A stretch of 64,000 bases of DNA from Mesorhizobium carmichaelinearum. GTDB lineage: Bacteria; Pseudomonadota; Alphaproteobacteria; Rhizobiales; Rhizobiaceae. Made by a program: the position numbers and the translations under genes. Shown here piece by piece: positions 25,746-33,825 of this stretch. The stretch spans positions 597,850 to 661,849 of the forward strand of contig NZ_FZQR01000003.1 of assembly GCF_900199455.1 (NCBI RefSeq), written 5' to 3'. Numbering within the stretch: position 1 is the stretch's first letter; the number at the start of each line of letters is the position of its first letter. Below the pieces are notes generated by a model. That model did no database searches, was not told the DNA's origin, and worked only from the letters and a program-made list of their open reading frames with translations.

Positions 25746-26159
25746 TCGCATTGCCGAGGCATGTCGGCCGTCAGGATGGCCAGGGCCGCCTCGCCGCCCG
25801 CCTGCGTATGAAGAGCCCGCTGGGCCGGTGGTGAGACCGGGCCCCGCTTGGCCGTTACGAAATCGCCAGCTCCGGTGGCCGAGCCTGCGCATCGGCGGAA
25901 ACCGAGGCGAAGCGGCGGTTCCGACGCCCCCATGACCACCAGGATCGCCTGCGCGATCGCCAATGGATCCCCCCGTCACAGCCTCGCGGGTGTGGCCAAA
26001 CCGCACCGCCAATATCTTACCGAGAGCCGTTTGGACAAAAGCGGTCCAGACGAATGGCACATCGTCACATAACTGCAATAGCGCGCGCCTAGCTAAATCG
26101 CCGCCACATCCCAACGCGCCGCTCCATCCCGATGCGCCGCCACATCTCGAGGAAAGACC
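25746..26159. other. Intergenic region before the outer-membrane protein gene
   Basis: A 414-base gap with no supportable gene; a reverse-strand frame at 25580-25963 runs across the end of the coiled-coil gene and reads low-complexity sequence. The right end has three tandem 18-base repeats (26099-26152) that run up to the ribosome binding site. Confidence 0.5.
26099..26152 (+). repeat. Three tandem 18-base repeats in the leader of the porin-like gene
   Basis: The units cgccgccacatcccaacg, cgccgctccatcccgatg and cgccgccacatctcgagg lie head to tail at 26099-26116, 26117-26134 and 26135-26152. The last unit ends in the ribosome binding site region of the gene starting at 26160. Confidence 0.75.
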
Positions 26160-26840
26160 ATGCTTTTGCGCACCATCATCGCCCCATTGGGCGTCTGCTT
26201 GTCCATGGCCACATCGGCCCTTGCAGCCGACCTGGTCGAAGCCCCGCCACCGGCAGCGCCGACCTGGACGATTGCAATCGAGGGGGACCCGGAATTCTAC
26301 GCCATCGACAATGGCAGCAACACCGCCCGCTCGCTTGCCGACACCTACTACAAGCTCAGCGTTTCGCACAATTTCGACAATAATTTTGTCGGCGGGATCT
26401 TTATCCAGCCGACCTTCAAGACTGGCGGAAAGTCGCAGTACTACGCCGAAGCGAGCCTCGGCTACAAAATCAAGATCACCGATGCCTTCAGCCTGACCCC
26501 GAGCCTCGGGCTCGGCTACACCTGGCACGACACCGGCATCATCAAGGATGCGGATGCCAACGCGAATGTTCCCTACTACGCCCTCTATCTCGCGGGCGAT
26601 TGGAAGCTGTCCAAGCAGTGGACCTGGAACGTCTTCAACTTCCGCTACCGCAATGCCTTCAGCACCACCTGGGAAACGCCGAAGCTGGCCACCGGCGTGA
26701 CCTACAACATCGACCCGACCAACGCGGTCTATGCCAGCGTCGGGTACTCCTGGAAGAAGACGGACACGACTTCGGCTCCCTACAACGGTCTCGCCGGCGA
26801 CAAATGGAACATCGGGATCGGCTACAAGCACTCGCTCTGA
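26160..26840 (+). CDS. Outer-membrane beta-barrel protein
   Basis: A 226-residue exported protein: signal peptide ending ATSALAADL (about residue 22), a short Pro/Ala segment, then alternating amphipathic strands rich in Tyr, Trp and Asn: TYYKLSVSHNFDNNFVGGIF, KSQYYAEASLGYKIKITDAF, SLTPSLGLGYTWHD and ASVGYSWKKTD, ending NIGIGYKHSL. The strand count fits an eight-stranded barrel. It lacks a terminal Phe, ending in Leu. It resembles rhizobial small OMPs (Omp25/31-like or porin-like), with function unknown. gaggaaag precedes the ATG. Confidence 0.85.
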   Translation: MLLRTIIAPLGVCLSMATSALAADLVEAPPPAAPTWTIAIEGDPEFYAIDNGSNTARSLADTYYKLSVSHNFDNNFVGGIFIQPTFKTGGKSQYYAEASLGYKIKITDAFSLTPSLGLGYTWHDTGIIKDADANANVPYYALYLAGDWKLSKQWTWNVFNFRYRNAFSTTWETPKLATGVTYNIDPTNAVYASVGYSWKKTDTTSAPYNGLAGDKWNIGIGYKHSL

Positions 26841-27084
26841 GCGAATTGGCGAGAGTTAAGGGCTTGGCTTTGGCACAGGCCTTCATCCATCTGTCAGTTG
26901 CATCCGGGGCGGCGAAATCCACCGCTCCGGACAGCCCGAACCGGCAACGCGCATTTTCAGACGGTGCACCTCGGCGGCGCTGAGCCGAAACCTGTGCTAA
27001 TCCTCTTCGCCAAGGCTTCAGAGGACACTCCTTCGTCTAACAAGTCTTGGATGGCCTGCCATCCGAAGCTCGAAGAGCGAAGGA

Positions 27085-27169
27085 TGGTGCCCCTAGCCGG
27101 GATCGAACCAGCACTCCTTGCGGAACTCGATTTTGAGTCGAGCGCGTCTACCAATTCCGCCATAGGGGC
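27085..27169 (-). tRNA. tRNA-Leu (anticodon CAA)
   Basis: On the minus strand the gene reads GCCCCTATGGCGGAATTGGT at its 5' end (27169) and closes with TAGGGGC, discriminator A and an encoded CCA (27085-27087). The acceptor arms GCCCCTA / TAGGGGC pair fully. The anticodon stem CTCGA/TCGAG encloses loop CTCAAAA with anticodon CAA. A T-arm GGTTCGATCCC is present, and the long variable arm between the anticodon and T stems is that of a class II tRNA. It stands alone, not in a cluster. Confidence 0.97.
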
Positions 27170-27286
27170 TCAGGCCGGGCGGCCTGGATGGGCGCGGACT
27201 ATACGGTCGGAGGCCTGTTCGTCAACTGGCCAATTGCCGGCAATCCCGGATACCGCCAGATTTCACCACCCGCGATAGCGATGCCC

Positions 27287-28360
27287 CTAGAAATCGACGG
27301 AGAAGACCAGGGGGCCGCCATCGCACATGCCGTCGGACAAGACCAGAATTTTAAGGTGATGCGGCTCATCGCTGAGCACTGCAATGCCTTCCGGTTTGAT
27401 TTCCTTATCGTCACAGCCCGCGCCATCGCGGAGCGCGACCCCTGACAGGTCAAGTTCGGTCAACAATTTGGGCGTAGCCTTGCCGCCATCATCATGCGAG
27501 CCATCCCACAGGCTGAAGGTCCATGTTGGCGGAGACGTACCAGCGCTCGGTTCCGCATCTCCTGGCCCGGCAAGGACCAGGATACCGTCCTTGACGGCTG
27601 CCAGATCACGGATGCCGCGCCCCTTGCCAACCTCTAGATTGGTCAATTCGGGCGAGGCGGGTTCATTGGCGAACAGGGCCTTCTTGTCGAGAGCCAGAAT
27701 TGGCGCATAGCCGGCGTTCGCCGGTCCCCGAAAGCCCAGATACAGCTTCGGCCCCATGACGGCCATACCTTCGATGTCCACGCCTTGGCCGTCCTTAAGA
27801 CAGTCGTCGAGATGCTCTTTGACACCCGAAACGGCAGCAAAAACCTTGTCCAGCCCGGTGGCGTCGGTGATATCGCTTATCTTGCCATTGGCGTCTGTCA
27901 GAACGGCTCCGCTGGCCGGATCATAACCGATGCGGAGCAAATGGTGGCTGGCTGGATTCTCATCGCAGTGTTTGCGCTTACGCGCATGCGAGCCGGCCAG
28001 ATAGTAATAGCCATTGTCGGCAGCGGCGGCTTCGGCGTCCAACTCAGCGCCGTCCAGCGGTAAGTCGAGCGGCTTTTCGTCCACCGCATAGGATCCATCC
28101 CCCAACAGGATCGTGCGCGTAGCGATGCCTTCATCCAATGCCAACAGACATCTTCGCGGAGCCGGTTGAAGCGCACAGGCGATTCCGCTCACCGACTTGC
28201 GGGTGTCCTTGTCGAATGGCAAACCGCCTCCGCTCTGCCAGGGCCCACCGACCGGCGCCAGGGAGCCTGCGGACGCGGCATGCCCGATCACGGCACAAGC
28301 GGCCACGATCAGCCATTTTTGCACATGCCGTCGATATGTCACGCCTTCGACCCGCATCAT
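27287..28360 (-). CDS. Exported DUF3616 family protein
   Basis: About 357 residues. A signal peptide (KWLIVAACAVIGHAASAGSL, about residues 14-33) precedes a DUF3616-type domain: KSVSGIACALQPAPRRCLLA, ILLGDGSYAVDEKPLDLPLD, AELDAEAAAADNGYYYLAGS, IEGMAVMGPKLYLGFRGP, GRGIRDLAAVKDGILVLAGP and KPEGIAVLSDEPHHLKILVL. These are propeller-like blades with conserved Asp and Glu. Function unknown. ATG at 28360 follows a ggggagg site; the open frame extends to a GTG at 28483 without similarity. Downstream is the tRNA-Leu gene on the same strand. Confidence 0.83.
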   Translation of the reverse strand: MMRVEGVTYRRHVQKWLIVAACAVIGHAASAGSLAPVGGPWQSGGGLPFDKDTRKSVSGIACALQPAPRRCLLALDEGIATRTILLGDGSYAVDEKPLDLPLDGAELDAEAAAADNGYYYLAGSHARKRKHCDENPASHHLLRIGYDPASGAVLTDANGKISDITDATGLDKVFAAVSGVKEHLDDCLKDGQGVDIEGMAVMGPKLYLGFRGPANAGYAPILALDKKALFANEPASPELTNLEVGKGRGIRDLAAVKDGILVLAGPGDAEPSAGTSPPTWTFSLWDGSHDDGGKATPKLLTELDLSGVALRDGAGCDDKEIKPEGIAVLSDEPHHLKILVLSDGMCDGGPLVFSVDF

Positions 28361-28935
28361 ATGTAGGAACCTCCCCCATCGTCCAATGGGCAACTTGTAA
28401 ATCGCAAGATGTCCATTCTCTCTCCGCGCCTCAAAGTTCAAAATCGACGTCGCCATTTTCAATCGATCGACCGCGTTGCTCACCTAAGCCGTCTTTCTCA
28501 ACAATAGATATGTTGCATCGCAATATTCAAAAGCTTTCCGCGAGACATCGACTTTATCCCTATTTTTGATACTTGCAATACTGGCATTTATTTCGCCAGG
28601 CAGCGCTGAGTGAAACAGCCGCCCCTCTGGAAAAGCCGTGCGGCGCTCTATCAAATCATCCCTTCGACAGCGCTGGAGCCCGTTTCGGGAAAATCCGACG
28701 CCCCACTCAACAGAGACTCGTAGCCGCACGTTCGATTTGAGAGCCAGGCGCGCGGATGCGACCAATCTTCGCCTTTTGATTTTCATCACGGCGCTGCCAT
28801 TGTGCAGCGCGGAAAATCTTTCTAGACAGGCGGCGCATGCAGCATGGCGCATCTGTAAGGATGGCCGCGCGCGCTTTGGGTCTTGTTTCACCCCAGGCAT
28901 CTGCGCACTTTTGGGCGACACGCATAGGAGAGCCG
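28361..28935. other. A+T-rich gap between DUF3616 and YqaA genes
   Basis: This 575-base region is visibly lower in GC than its surroundings, especially 28480-28620 with runs such as ctatttttgatac. The only frame of note is a low-confidence one on the minus strand at 28484-28786 (listed separately). It may be a remnant of transferred DNA or a large promoter region. Confidence 0.5.
28484..28786 (-). CDS. Possible hypothetical protein (doubtful)
   Basis: About 100 codons from an ATG at 28786, reading MKIKRRRLVASARLALKSNV and ending EYCDATYLLLRKTA. It is basic, with no recognisable domain. Its stop codon lies directly before the open frame of the DUF3616 gene. The surrounding DNA is A+T rich. 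Codon use does not show the strong third-position GC bias of neighbours, so it is either a recently acquired gene or not coding. The longer frame to 28978 overlaps the YqaA gene start. Confidence 0.3.
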   Translation of the reverse strand: MKIKRRRLVASARLALKSNVRLRVSVEWGVGFSRNGLQRCRRDDLIERRTAFPEGRLFHSALPGEINASIASIKNRDKVDVSRKAFEYCDATYLLLRKTA

Positions 28936-29520
28936 ATGCTTCGCGGACTGTACGACTGGACCTTGTCTCTCGCTGCACGCAAGTCCGCCGAATGGTGGCT
29001 GGCCTTCATCGCTTTCGTCGAAAGCTCGGTGTTCTTCATTCCGGCCGACGTACTTTTCCTGCCCATGGCGTTGGCGCGGCCCGAACGCGCCTATCGCTAC
29101 GCGCTGACCGCCACCGTTGCGTCCGTGCTGGGCGGCATTGCCGGCTGGCTGATCGGCTACTACGCCTATGACACGATAGCACGGCCGATCCTGGAACACT
29201 TCGGCGGCCTTGCCACGTTCGAGAAGTGGCAGTCGTCCGGCACCGGGCTAATGCTGATGCTGCTCGTCACATCCGGCGTTGCGCACCTGCCGCCGATCAA
29301 GGTGGTCACTATTCTGGCCGGGGCGCTTCACATCAATCTTGTTGTCTTCATCGTCTCGGCGATCTTGGCGCGCGGCGCCCGTTTCCTGCTGCTGGCGTGG
29401 CTGTTGCGCCGCTACGGCGAGTCGATCCGCGAGTTCATCGAAAAGCGCCTTGGCCTGATCGTCGGCGCCGCCGCGGCTGCCCTGATTTTGCTCTATATCG
29501 TCGTCAAATACGCCTTCTGA
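28936..29520 (+). CDS. YqaA/DedA (SNARE-associated, VTT domain) membrane protein
   Basis: A 194-residue DedA-superfamily protein of the YqaA group, with about four or five hydrophobic segments. The family's key segment is FIAFVESSVFFIPADVLFLP (about residues 19-38) and a later HLPPIKVVTILAGALHI. DedA proteins are lipid or undecaprenyl-phosphate translocators; for YqaA this is inference. taggagagccg precedes ATG 28936. It is followed by dsbB on the same strand, and the pair is likely co-transcribed; both affect envelope integrity. Confidence 0.85.
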   Translation: MLRGLYDWTLSLAARKSAEWWLAFIAFVESSVFFIPADVLFLPMALARPERAYRYALTATVASVLGGIAGWLIGYYAYDTIARPILEHFGGLATFEKWQSSGTGLMLMLLVTSGVAHLPPIKVVTILAGALHINLVVFIVSAILARGARFLLLAWLLRRYGESIREFIEKRLGLIVGAAAAALILLYIVVKYAF

Positions 29521-29599
29521 GGCCTCGTCAAAACCAGGTAACGGTTCTGAACGGGGCAAGCGGACCTGGCGGGCGGCGAACTCAACGGACGAAAGACCC

Positions 29600-30118
29600 A
29601 TGACAGCGACCATGAATGCCGATACCGGACGCCAGCGGACGCGGACCGCCCTGTTTCTCGCCGTCGCCATGGCCGCGACCGTCGGCTCGGCGCTCGGCTT
29701 CCAGTACATTGGCGGCTATATCCCCTGCCATCTCTGCCTGGAGCAGCGCACCCCCTATTATATCGGCGCGCCGCTGATGGTGCTGGCGGTGATTGCATCG
29801 ATGCTGCGGGCGCCGGCCTGGCTGACTCGCGGCCTGCTGGGCATTGGCGGCCTGCTGATGCTCTACGGCCTCTATCTCGGCGTCTACCATTCCGGTGTCG
29901 AATGGCAGTGGTGGGCCGGCCCGACCGATTGCACGGCGGGTGCAGGCCCGGTCGACACCGGTGGCAAGGGCGTTCTCGACGCGCTCGACAAATTCGTGCC
30001 GCCCTCCTGCGACAAGGCCGCCCTGCGCATCCTGGGACTGTCGCTGGCCGGCTGGAACGCCATCGCCAGCCTTGTCCTGGCCGCCGTCGCCTTTCGCGGC
30101 GTGCTTTCCCGCGACTAA
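29600..30118 (+). CDS. Disulfide bond formation protein DsbB-like
   Basis: A 172-residue four-helix membrane oxidoreductase of the DsbB family, which re-oxidises DsbA with quinone. The first periplasmic pair is CHLC (about residues 43-46, in YIPCHLCLEQRTPYYIG), and the second loop has two Cys (PTDC and PPSCDKAALR) as needed. The conserved LxxC-x-x-C-x-x-Q-R arrangement around the first helix pair is present. Length matches alphaproteobacterial DsbB. It lies 80 bases after the YqaA gene. The other half of the pair, DsbA, is not in the window. Confidence 0.9.
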   Translation: MTATMNADTGRQRTRTALFLAVAMAATVGSALGFQYIGGYIPCHLCLEQRTPYYIGAPLMVLAVIASMLRAPAWLTRGLLGIGGLLMLYGLYLGVYHSGVEWQWWAGPTDCTAGAGPVDTGGKGVLDALDKFVPPSCDKAALRILGLSLAGWNAIASLVLAAVAFRGVLSRD

Positions 30119-30135
30119 CACTGATCAGGGTGACT

Positions 30136-30399
30136 TCAGACCTGTTCGACGCTGAGGATATTCATGTCTCTGTGTTTTCCAAGATACGCAGCGAGACAGT
30201 CCCAGAATTCGTCGAGCAGGGCCTTTCCGTCGGCGTCAAAGTCATTTCTTGCAACAAGCAGGAGTTTCCCGCCGGCATAGGTGCAACTCGGCTGCTCGTG
30301 CCACTTTCGGTTGGCGCGAAACTCTTGCTCTATGTCGATGGCAGCTTGCGGGCCTAACGCCGGCGCAACCTCAAGGCACTCGATCGTGATCTTGTACAT
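30136..30399 (-). CDS. Hypothetical protein
   Basis: An 87-residue acidic protein I do not recognise, reading MYKITIECLEVAPALGPQAA and ending AYLGKHRDMNILSVEQV. No signal peptide, membrane helix or known motif is visible. A mixed alpha/beta pattern with regular spacing of hydrophobic residues suggests a folded domain. It converges on dsbB and is about 30 bases downstream of the HNH gene on the same strand, so it may be co-transcribed with it. Confidence 0.6.
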   Translation of the reverse strand: MYKITIECLEVAPALGPQAAIDIEQEFRANRKWHEQPSCTYAGGKLLLVARNDFDADGKALLDEFWDCLAAYLGKHRDMNILSVEQV

Positions 30400-30429
30400 G
30401 CGCTGGCCAATCGGCTCCAGGCGCCGACA

Positions 30430-30987
30430 CTATGGCTCCAACTCGACATCCCAGTAGAGATAATCCATCCAGCTTTCATGCAGATGGTTCGGCGGGAACA
30501 GGCGGCCGTTGTTGTGCAGATCATGCACCGTCGGCTGATAAGGCTTCTGCAGCGGCCACATCTTGGCATGCGCCGGCATCATGCCGCCCTTCCTCAGATT
30601 GCAGGGCGAACAGGCGGCGACGACATTCTCCCAGGTCGTCGCACCGCCACGATGGCGAGGGATGACATGGTCGAAGGTCAGATCCTCGGGCGTGCCGCAA
30701 TACTGGCACTGGAAGCGGTCGCGCAGGAAGACGTTGAAGCGGGTGAAGGCCGGATGCCTGGACGGCTTCACATAGGCCTTCAGGCTGACCACGCTCGGCA
30801 GCTTCATCGAGAAGGTCGGCGACGACACCGCATGCTCGTATTCGGCGACGATGTTCACCCGGTCGAGGAACACCGCCTTGATGGCGTCCTGCCAGGACCA
30901 GAGCGACAAGGGGTAATAGCTGAGCGGACGGTAATCCGCATTCAGCACCAGCGCTGGAAGCCCATCCGGAGATACGGCAACCGTCAC
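30430..30987 (-). CDS. HNH endonuclease
   Basis: A 185-residue protein with an HNH domain at about residues 80-145: CQYCGTPEDLTFDHVIPRHR, GGATTWENVVAACSPCNLRK. It carries the two zinc CxxC pairs and the H-N-H nuclease residues. The N-terminus (VLNADYRPLSYYPLSLWSWQ) is that of a bacterial HNH family found in almost all alphaproteobacteria, so it is probably housekeeping rather than mobile. The start is GTG at 30987 with a strong aaggaggt site. No intron, restriction or toxin gene is adjacent. Confidence 0.9.
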   Translation of the reverse strand: MTVAVSPDGLPALVLNADYRPLSYYPLSLWSWQDAIKAVFLDRVNIVAEYEHAVSSPTFSMKLPSVVSLKAYVKPSRHPAFTRFNVFLRDRFQCQYCGTPEDLTFDHVIPRHRGGATTWENVVAACSPCNLRKGGMMPAHAKMWPLQKPYQPTVHDLHNNGRLFPPNHLHESWMDYLYWDVELEP

Positions 30988-31084
30988 CTTGTTTACCTCC
31001 TTGGTTCTAGACCCGAACGGCGCGGATACTGTAAGCCCGACATGACAGGGATGTGAAGCGGATTGTGGTTCGCGCGACGTGCCA

Positions 31085-31111
31085 AAAAAGCATGATTTTT
31101 ATGCTTTTTTG
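31085..31111 (-). terminator. Rho-independent terminator after the DNA glycosylase gene
   Basis: Exact arms aaaaaagcat (31085-31094) and atgctttttt (31102-31111) with a seven-base loop, starting five bases beyond the glycosylase stop codon on the minus strand. The T run is part of the stem, so it could work in both directions. Confidence 0.8.
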
Positions 31112-31116
31112 CGGAT

Positions 31117-31758
31117 TCAGGCGGGCGGTGCGGCGTCCCTGCCCCTGGTTTCGCGATAATAGGACCAGAAAAGCCGCGATGCGACACCTCGCCACGGGCT
31201 CCATGATTCGGCCAATGCGATCAGTGTTTTCTCCGGCGGACGCGGGTCGATGCCGAGCGCATGACCGACTGCCGTTTGTAGTGCGACATCCCGTGCGGGG
31301 AAGATGTCTGGGTGCCCGGCGGCAAACAGAAGGTACACTTCCGCCGTCCACGGGCCGATGCCGGGCACCGCCGTCATCGCCGTAATGGCCTCGTCAGCGT
31401 CGAGCGAACAGAGGTGATTGAGGTCGAGGCCGTCGGCCACAGCCTGGGCAATTGCGATCAGGCCACGCTGCTTGGGCCGCGACAGGCCGGCCTCGCGAAA
31501 CATGTCCTCGCCGGCGGCCAGGATCGCCTGCGGCGTCAGCGGGTTGACCAGCTTCGTCAGCCGGCCGAAGATGGCATCGGCGCTCGCCCGGGAGACCTGC
31601 TGCGAGACGATGATGGAAGCCAGGCTCCTGAAGCCAGGCTCCGAAAGCCTGAGCGGCACCTCGCCGGCCATGCCGCGCACCTTTTCCAGGCGCGGGTCGA
31701 TGACGCAAAGCGCATCGAGCCCGCGCGCAATGTCGTCCAGTGTCACGATGCGCTGCAT
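31117..31758 (-). CDS. DNA-3-methyladenine glycosylase II family (AlkA-like)
   Basis: A 213-residue helix-hairpin-helix-GPD glycosylase that removes alkylated purines in base excision repair. Family features: FRSLASIIVSQQVSRASADA, LSRPKQRGLIAIAQAV, the HhH hairpin AMTAVPGIGPWTAEVYLLFA and the catalytic Asp in IFPARDVALQ. It has no iron-sulfur cluster loop (no C-terminal Cys set), unlike EndoIII/MutY. The ATG at 31758 is chosen; the open frame upstream runs over gluQRS. It is divergent from gluQRS and ends in a clear terminator. Confidence 0.9.
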   Translation of the reverse strand: MQRIVTLDDIARGLDALCVIDPRLEKVRGMAGEVPLRLSEPGFRSLASIIVSQQVSRASADAIFGRLTKLVNPLTPQAILAAGEDMFREAGLSRPKQRGLIAIAQAVADGLDLNHLCSLDADEAITAMTAVPGIGPWTAEVYLLFAAGHPDIFPARDVALQTAVGHALGIDPRPPEKTLIALAESWSPWRGVASRLFWSYYRETRGRDAAPPA

Positions 31759-31833
31759 GGTATCCTTGTCCGCCAATGTGCAGCAAAGTAGCAACGGCCG
31801 AAACCGCCGCACAACCCGATTGCCGCTTGAGAC

Positions 31834-32709
31834 ATGACGCTCCTGACATTCCGCTTCGCGCCCAGCCCCAACGGCGACCTGCATCTCGGCCACGCCTATT
31901 CGGCGCTGCTCAACCAGACGCTCGCAAAGGCCAGTGGCGGTCGCCTGCTGCTGCGCATCGAGGACATCGACACCACACGCTGCACGCCGCAATTGGAGGC
32001 CGGCGTGCTTGCCGACCTGAAATGGATGGGCCTTGGCTGGGAAGAACCGGTGCGCCGCCAGTCCGAGCATTTCGCGGAGTACGAGGCGGTGCTTGACCAG
32101 CTGATCCGCGAGGACATCGTCTATCCCGCCTTCATGAGCCGTGGCGAGATCAGGGCCTTCATCGCCGACAGTGAAAAGCACGGGCGTGACTGGCCGCGCG
32201 ATCCCGACGGCGTGCCGCTCTATCCCCCCGCCGACAAGACGCTGCCCGTGAAGGAACGCGAACGGCGCATCGCCGATAACGAGCCCTTTGCCTGGCGGCT
32301 GGATATCGGCGCCGCCATGGCGCGTGTCGGCAAGGACCTCGCATGGGCAGAATTCACCGATGAGACGCTATCGGTGACGCGCTCGGTCGAAGCGCGCCCG
32401 CAGGACTGGGGCGACGTGATCGTGGCGCGCCGCGACATCCCAACCAGCTACCACCTCGCCGTCGTCATGGACGACGCCCTGCAAGGCGTCAGCCATATAG
32501 TGCGCGGACAGGACCTGTTTTCCGCCACCGGCGTGCAGCGCCTGCTGCAGGAACTGCTTGGGCTGCCGCAACCCGCCTATTTCCACCATCGGCTTATTCT
32601 CGGACCGGACGGGCGGAAACTGTCGAAGAGCCTTGGCGATACCGGCCTTGCCAAGCTGCGCGGGTCCGGCGCGACCCCTGACGATATCAGGCTTATGGTC
32701 GGACTCTGA
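31834..32709 (+). CDS. gluQRS: Glutamyl-Q tRNA(Asp) synthetase
   Basis: A 291-residue truncated GluRS paralogue that attaches glutamate to the queuosine base of tRNA-Asp. Active-site motifs are FRFAPSPNGDLHLGHAYSA (HIGH motif as HLGH, about residues 16-19) and LSKS in DGRKLSKSLGD (KMSKS class). It lacks the GluRS anticodon-binding C-terminal domain, as expected for GluQRS, and has the usual length. The zinc-binding Cys set typical of some GluQRS is not seen (FMSRGE in place of CxC), a known variant. It is divergent from the glycosylase gene. Confidence 0.9.
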   Translation: MTLLTFRFAPSPNGDLHLGHAYSALLNQTLAKASGGRLLLRIEDIDTTRCTPQLEAGVLADLKWMGLGWEEPVRRQSEHFAEYEAVLDQLIREDIVYPAFMSRGEIRAFIADSEKHGRDWPRDPDGVPLYPPADKTLPVKERERRIADNEPFAWRLDIGAAMARVGKDLAWAEFTDETLSVTRSVEARPQDWGDVIVARRDIPTSYHLAVVMDDALQGVSHIVRGQDLFSATGVQRLLQELLGLPQPAYFHHRLILGPDGRKLSKSLGDTGLAKLRGSGATPDDIRLMVGL

Positions 32710-32857
32710 ACTGGAGGGAGCTTTCGAACGCGTGACGAAGTCGCCGCCGGTTGAATTCCCGTGATGCATGGATCAATCGTTTCGTTTTGCACGCCGGGTT
32801 GAACGGGATTAGAGCATCGGCACGTTCAGTTCTCGCCAGCCTGCGGTCTCCGGAAAA

Positions 32858-33754
32858 ATGCAAAGCATCAAGCGGTTCATCCCCGCCACCTTCGTCGTCC
32901 TGTGGGCGACCGGCTTTATCGGCGCCCGCTACGCCATGCCGTGGGCGGAGCCGTTCACCTTCCTTGCCGCGCGTTTCGTCATAGCGGCCATCCTGCTGGC
33001 TGCCCTGATGCCCGTGCTGGGCTCGAAACGAGCCACCCGCAAGGAGGCGCTGCATGCCACCGGCGCCGGCGTGCTGATGCATGGCGTCTATCTCGGCGCC
33101 GTCTTCTGGGCCATCCACCGGGGCATGCCGGCCGGGTTTTCGGCCCTGATCGTCGGCCTGCAGCCGCTGATCACCGCCGTGCTTGCCGGCAAGTTTCTCG
33201 GCGAGGCGATCCTGCCGCGCCACTGGCTTGGCCTTGGCATCGGCCTGATCGGCATCGTCATCGTGCTGTGGCCGAAGCTCGGCGCGATTAGCGGCGGCGT
33301 GACGGCGGCAACGCTGACCGCCTCGCTGGTCTCGGTGCTCGGCATGAGCGCCGGCACAATCTGGCAGAAGCGCTTTGCTTCCAGCGGCGACCTCGTGGCG
33401 GCGACCATGTGGCAATATGTCGGCGGCGCTTCGCTGATGATCCTGGCCGCGCTCGCCTTCGAGACGCACACCGTCGTCATCAACGGCGAACTGATCTTCG
33501 CCATGGCTTGGCTGGTTCTGGTGCTGTCGCTCGGCGCCATCTTCCTGCTGATGGTGATGATCCGCGACGGCGAAATGTCGAAAGTCGCCTCGCTGTTCTA
33601 CCTGGTGCCGGCGGTGACGGCGATCATCGCCTGGGCGCTATTCGACGAACAACTCAACGCACTGCAGATTGTCGGCATGGCGATCACGACCTTCGGCGTT
33701 GGCCTGGCGACGGCGCGGCCGGCCAAGGGGAGAATTGAGGAATTGAGGAATTGA
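32858..33754 (+). CDS. EamA/DMT-family transporter
   Basis: A 298-residue ten-helix protein with two EamA repeats. Typical elements are FVVLWATGFIGARYAMPWAE in the first helix, GFSALIVGLQPLITAVLAGK and the closing VPAVTAIIAWALFDEQLNAL. Substrate unknown; it differs from the other EamA protein at 3369-4277. The last residues (IEELRN) and the stop codon lie inside a period-8 tandem repeat (33733-33764), so the native C-terminus may have been altered by repeat expansion. It converges on the YihY gene. Confidence 0.88.
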   Translation: MQSIKRFIPATFVVLWATGFIGARYAMPWAEPFTFLAARFVIAAILLAALMPVLGSKRATRKEALHATGAGVLMHGVYLGAVFWAIHRGMPAGFSALIVGLQPLITAVLAGKFLGEAILPRHWLGLGIGLIGIVIVLWPKLGAISGGVTAATLTASLVSVLGMSAGTIWQKRFASSGDLVAATMWQYVGGASLMILAALAFETHTVVINGELIFAMAWLVLVLSLGAIFLLMVMIRDGEMSKVASLFYLVPAVTAIIAWALFDEQLNALQIVGMAITTFGVGLATARPAKGRIEELRN

Positions 33755-33819
33755 GGAATTGAGGAAGAAGCACCCAGCCAGATATGGCCAATCTTCAATT
33801 CTCCAGTTCTCCAGTTCTT
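33733..33819. repeat. Opposed period-8 repeat tracts between convergent genes
   Basis: Four exact units aattgagg occupy 33733-33764. After a 31-base spacer, three units of the form CAATTCTC/CAGTTCTC/CAGTTCTT occupy 33796-33819 on the same strand, so the two tracts are complementary in sense and could fold into a hairpin or cruciform. The region lies between the convergent EamA and YihY genes. Confidence 0.7.
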
Positions 33820-33825
33820 CCTTCC

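Noticed and set aside
25580..25963. Reverse-strand 127-codon frame
   Set aside because: It overlaps the coiled-coil gene and shows low-complexity composition only.
26904..26930. GC-rich hairpin after the outer-membrane protein gene as a terminator
   Set aside because: A nine-pair stem is possible but no T tract follows, so I do not list it as a terminator.
27085..27169. tRNA-Leu as an integration site for a genomic island
   Set aside because: I found no integrase and no second copy of the tRNA 3' end within the window.
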